IMG/VR virus record: IMGVR_UViG_3300013126_000042
Location: 1-53,683 of that record
Source of the DNA: a virus
Reading direction: 5' to 3' (one strand)
Length of the DNA stretch: 53,683 nucleotides
Position 1 is the stretch's first letter. Every line of letters starts with the position of its first letter. The notes under the pieces are model-generated. The model worked only from the letters and a program-made list of their open reading frames with translations, was not told where the DNA came from and did no database searches. The translations under genes were made by a program, and so were the position numbers. This document shows positions 50,748-53,683 of this stretch, one piece after another.

Positions 50748-52196
50748 TTAAGCATCGAGATCAAATCTCCAGAAACCGATATTGTATTCACCTTCAAAAC
50801 TCTTTAACCACTGATCACCATCCCACTTATATTGAATTCCTGTGGTTAGATTTGTTACATAATTATTAGCGTTTTGTTCAGTAGGAGTAAACACAGTGAC
50901 CCATTGATCACCGTTCCACTGAATGATAGAATTTTCTAATATTTCTGGATCACTGCCGTCGATATTTTTCCACGCATCTGGACCATCGTACCCTGATTGA
51001 CCTCGATTAACACTGCTATTTACAGCGTCTAACATTAGGTACCTAGTTCCAATAGGAATATTTCCTATACCGTTGAATGTCTTTTTAGGATTAAAATTGT
51101 ACGGATCAATAATAGCTGTCAGTGCAGGTAATGTGTTTGACGGCACTGTATCTCTGTCAATAGTAACAGATAAAAACGTAGGATCGATTGCATTGACTGT
51201 GAAAGTTCCTGTGACTTCGTAACCGCTAGGCTGTAAGAAATGTATTTTACTGAGGCCAGAAACATAGCCTCCTTGTTGTTCAAGTACTGTGTTCCAATCT
51301 ATCTCTTTACCTAACTTGTTAGTTATAGGTATTTTCAATACATTTGCTAATTGATCTATATCTAATATTGAAACGTTATACAAGTTAGGTAGGTTGGAGT
51401 TGTTAGCACTTAATAATAAAACACTGTAATTATCATTAGTTCGACGTAGAGAAATATCAGCTCCCCGATTTCCTAGATTAAATGACAGGTCGTTCAAGCT
51501 TAATACATCTCCACTTTCTGAGAATACATTAGAAATCACAGTTCTAACTATGCCTAATTTCTTAACCTTAGCCGGAGGAGTAATCCATACGGGCATTTCA
51601 AATTCTAGTGTGCAAATATCTATTTCAGATTCTGCACCTTGAGGTATGGTCCTTGAACTAAAATTTATGTTAGTGATATAAATGGTGCTTAGACTAGTCC
51701 AATCAATGTAATTATCCGTGGTCTGTATTTCTAGACTAGGATTAAACAATACTAAAATTTGTTCTAATATCTGTAGCTTTTGATCTGTATTGCTGGTCCA
51801 GATATCTGCCTTCATTGACAATTTAAACGGAGTTGGCATTATACGTTCTACAGTGTAACTTCCTCCTTGGTTGCCACCGTATACTGGATCTCCTGCGGCG
51901 TCAAATTCGTAAGATCGCTCTCGTATTTGTACTTTGCTAACAAATGTTGGATCTGCCAATCTAGTAGTGTCTAGTTCGAGTCCCGATATATAGCAGGCTA
52001 CTTTAGGCACAGTAGACATTTTATTTTCAGAATTATCTTTGATAATTCCCGCAACCTGTCTAGTCATATCGCCATACATCACTGGTATGTGTCTTTCTTC
52101 TGATACAGTACCACCAGTTTTATATTTAAAACCTATAAACACCCGCAAGAACTGTGTTACATATCTTCGTATCTGGCCGTCGTAAAAATAATCCAT
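50748..52196 (-). CDS. gp15: tail sheath stabiliser / tail completion protein gp15
   Basis: 482 aa, against 272 in T4, as is usual for aquatic relatives. Parts aligning in pattern with T4 gp15: the start MDYFYDGQIRRYVTQFLRVF; HIPVMYGDMTRQVA; VPKVACYISGLELDTTRL; TPFKLSMKADIWTSNTDQKL followed by QILEQILVLFNPSLEI; TLEFEMPVWITPPAKVKKLG. The C-terminal extension holds two W-motifs, IQWNGDQWVTVF and YKWDGDQWLKSF. gp15 caps the finished tail and binds the neck. The ATG overlaps the gp14 stop by one base (TAATG), so it is coupled to gp14. Confidence 0.88.
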   Translation of the reverse strand: MDYFYDGQIRRYVTQFLRVFIGFKYKTGGTVSEERHIPVMYGDMTRQVAGIIKDNSENKMSTVPKVACYISGLELDTTRLADPTFVSKVQIRERSYEFDAAGDPVYGGNQGGSYTVERIMPTPFKLSMKADIWTSNTDQKLQILEQILVLFNPSLEIQTTDNYIDWTSLSTIYITNINFSSRTIPQGAESEIDICTLEFEMPVWITPPAKVKKLGIVRTVISNVFSESGDVLSLNDLSFNLGNRGADISLRRTNDNYSVLLLSANNSNLPNLYNVSILDIDQLANVLKIPITNKLGKEIDWNTVLEQQGGYVSGLSKIHFLQPSGYEVTGTFTVNAIDPTFLSVTIDRDTVPSNTLPALTAIIDPYNFNPKKTFNGIGNIPIGTRYLMLDAVNSSVNRGQSGYDGPDAWKNIDGSDPEILENSIIQWNGDQWVTVFTPTEQNANNYVTNLTTGIQYKWDGDQWLKSFEGEYNIGFWRFDLDA

Positions 52197-53455
52197 TATG
52201 AATCTGCCTTAGGTCTAAGAGCTTTGCTAAGACTCTGTTTTTCTTTAACTGTTTTACCGTTAATTCTATCAGTTTTCTGATTATTAATAAATCCAGCTTT
52301 TTGTGTATATCTTGCTTCTTTGCCTTCAAACATATCGCCGCTTTCTTGAACATCATCGACTCCAAGATTACTCATAGTCATTCGAACCTGATCTTCAAAT
52401 TTAATCCATCTTGTTCCATTAAAACGGAATAACCTTTTAGGAATAAAATCTAATCTGAGACAGAACTGTCCTTCGACTGGATTAGCAGGGAACCCAGCAC
52501 CTGCAGAAAACGGAGCACCGTTAGGAGGTAGTCCGTCACCTAACAAGTAACTGTCGTATCCTTCGCTGGTCGGACTTTGTATTGATGTAGACGCTGTAGC
52601 ACCTACATATATCGGATCACCATTTTCGTCAAACAGTAAATTGCCATACTCGTCTGTGGCTTGGGTTTCTCTAGAAGCATCAATCTGTGTTGTATCAACG
52701 CTGACCAATTCAGTCCGTCCGTCATCGTTTTTCTGTATGTGATAAAATCTGTTGGTATCGTATCCGCTGCGAGGAGCATCTGATTCGGCTTGATTCAGTA
52801 CTGCTTGGGTGATCTGCATCTCTTTTTCATAGGTGCTCATCACATCTCTCAGAGTCTGATCACTGCCTTCACCTGCTAGACCATCTAATATCTCTTTAAA
52901 TTCTTGGCTGTCTACTAAAGGTTTACATTTGGCTCGATAAAGATGTGGGTACCAAGTAACTGAAAAACCTTCAGCTGCTCTAGAAATCTCTTCAATCACA
53001 TAAAATCTTTTTAAAGAAAATTGAAAATCATTCAAAGCAAACTGGTCTTTAAGATGGGGCAATTCTATAACGTCCCCAGCTATTAATTTTCTGCCTATTT
53101 TTTCAACAGTATCATTGATATGAAAGCTTATAAAAATAGTATCGTTTTGTAAAAATAAACCAAATTGACTTAGATTAAAATCGGTATCTTGTATGTTATA
53201 AACACCCCTAAGCACATAGATATCTGGATCATATTTTCTATCTCTGTTTTCTAAAAATAATAGATCTTGGATGTTACTTACACTGTTACTAGCATAATTT
53301 GGCGTTGATGGGGTATCTTCGGCAGGTGTACCTGGGCCTATATATTTGTGTACGAAAACATCAGTACCGCCGACCTGGAACATTTCCCAGATATTTTTAT
53401 CGATAAACTTGTAATCGTTGCCCTTTTCTGGGCGATAAAGCGAAAGTCTTGGCAT
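52196..53455 (-). CDS. gp14: neck protein gp14
   Basis: 419 aa from the ATG of MPRLSLYRPEKGNDYKF (an upstream TTG would start inside the promoter region). Neck proteins gp13 and gp14 seal the filled head before tail joining. The pattern ENRDRKYDPDIYVLRGVY, LSQFGLFLQNDTIFISFHIN, KLIAGDVIELPHLKDQF, RFYVIEEI matches the gp14 layout, and the C-terminal part adds LFRFNGTRWIKFED. Longer than T4 gp14 (256 aa). It is transcribed away from gp13 and followed by gp15 with a one-base overlap. Confidence 0.87.
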   Translation of the reverse strand: MPRLSLYRPEKGNDYKFIDKNIWEMFQVGGTDVFVHKYIGPGTPAEDTPSTPNYASNSVSNIQDLLFLENRDRKYDPDIYVLRGVYNIQDTDFNLSQFGLFLQNDTIFISFHINDTVEKIGRKLIAGDVIELPHLKDQFALNDFQFSLKRFYVIEEISRAAEGFSVTWYPHLYRAKCKPLVDSQEFKEILDGLAGEGSDQTLRDVMSTYEKEMQITQAVLNQAESDAPRSGYDTNRFYHIQKNDDGRTELVSVDTTQIDASRETQATDEYGNLLFDENGDPIYVGATASTSIQSPTSEGYDSYLLGDGLPPNGAPFSAGAGFPANPVEGQFCLRLDFIPKRLFRFNGTRWIKFEDQVRMTMSNLGVDDVQESGDMFEGKEARYTQKAGFINNQKTDRINGKTVKEKQSLSKALRPKADS

Positions 53456-53462
53456 AGTCTTA

Positions 53463-53470
53463 TATTTACC
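53463..53470 (-). promoter_or_regulatory. candidate late promoter GGTAAATA for gp14-gp15
   Basis: Minus-strand GGTAAATA ending seven bases before the gp14 ATG at 53455; forms a back-to-back pair with the gp13 promoter. Confidence 0.5.
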
Positions 53471-53475
53471 GCTAC

Positions 53476-53483
53476 GATAAATA
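53476..53483 (+). promoter_or_regulatory. late promoter GATAAATA for gp13
   Basis: GATAAATA ends five bases before the gp13 ATG at 53489, the same distance as the CATAAATA of the 686-aa fibre; with T4 spacing RNA begins at the start codon. Confidence 0.6.
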
Positions 53484-53488
53484 GTTGT

Positions 53489-53683
53489 ATGAGCCAAACT
53501 AACCAGATCAAACAGGGTGTTTACGATTACTGCAGAACTATGCTAGGCGACGGTATGGTAGATGTAGAGCTAGATCCCGTCCATTACGAAACCGCACTAA
53601 ACAGAGCTTTGGCTGTGTTTAGACAACGTAGTGATAATTCAGTAGAAGAATCATATATATTTTTAAATCTTCAACCAGATGTA
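53489..53683 (+). CDS. gp13: neck protein gp13 (3' end outside window)
   Basis: 65 codons are visible and the frame runs off the window. The sequence (MSQTNQIKQGVYDYCRTMLG, then DGMVDVELDPVHYETALNRA and LAVFRQRSDNSVEESYIFL) has the gp13 pattern: an N-terminal helix, a DVEL strand, an ETALNRAL..FR helix and EESYIFL. It lies divergently beside gp14, with which gp13 forms the neck in T4. The start has a NATAAATA promoter five bases upstream and no ribosome site. Confidence 0.85.
   Translation, partial: MSQTNQIKQGVYDYCRTMLGDGMVDVELDPVHYETALNRALAVFRQRSDNSVEESYIFLNLQPDV

Overview
The window is a piece of a T4-like myovirus genome of the marine/freshwater 'exo-T-even' kind (the cyanophage/pelagiphage branch). 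This follows from recognisable portal (gp20), prohead protease (gp21), scaffold (gp22), major capsid (gp23), baseplate hub (gp26/gp51) and neck/tail-completion (gp13, gp14, gp15) proteins, from the many repeat-built fibre proteins typical of aquatic T4-likes, and from T4-type late promoter motifs (NATAAATA/NNTAAATA). The DNA is AT-rich and densely coded. There are no tRNAs, photosynthesis genes, integrases, transposons or CRISPR arrays, so the host cannot be named from this window. No gene-free stretch exceeds about 120 bases.

Layout. 1-2568 (+): three genes for putative internal or ejected head proteins; two begin with a short peptide ending in the gp21-type (I/L)-x-E cleavage motif, like the capsid-targeting peptides of T4 internal proteins. 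2565-3637 (-): baseplate hub gp26, followed in the -1 frame by a gp51-like ORF with no usable ATG. A T TTT TTC heptamer and a 9-bp hairpin at the junction suggest programmed -1 frameshifting. 3705-6905 (+): putative tail tape-measure protein. 6918-13331 (+): head operon (portal, small core protein, an unexpected sialyltransferase-like protein, acidic core protein, protease, scaffold, capsid), closed by a strong UUCG-loop terminator. 13399-34749 (+): virion and fibre genes including two giant paralogous fibres (1831 and 2498 aa), several short beta-sandwich proteins and a glycine-rich adhesin.

35165-39605 (-): a tightly coupled seven-gene operon in which six proteins look like 2-oxoglutarate/Fe(II) oxygenases and the seventh like a DUF6065-type protein. 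It sits between two paralogous copies of the cassette [glycine-rich adhesin + short conserved protein]. 39710-50102 (+): second adhesin cassette, a fibre ending in a type-1 copper (cupredoxin-like) domain, another fibre and a 1743-aa adhesin. 50103-53455 (-): small protein, degenerate Nudix-like protein, gp15 and gp14. 53489-end (+): start of gp13.

How it fits together. The genes cover head assembly and maturation (20, core, 21, 22, 23), tail hub and length control (26, 51, tape measure), neck completion (13, 14, 15) and a large host-recognition section. Transcription appears to be late, from many short TAAATA-type promoters, several so close to the start codon that the mRNAs would be almost leaderless. 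Two leaders (13672-13757 and 17617-17715) are instead structured, and the second can pair its ribosome binding site into a stem. The least explained system is the six-oxygenase operon embedded in the adhesin region, which could act on tail fibres, host surface components or small metabolites.
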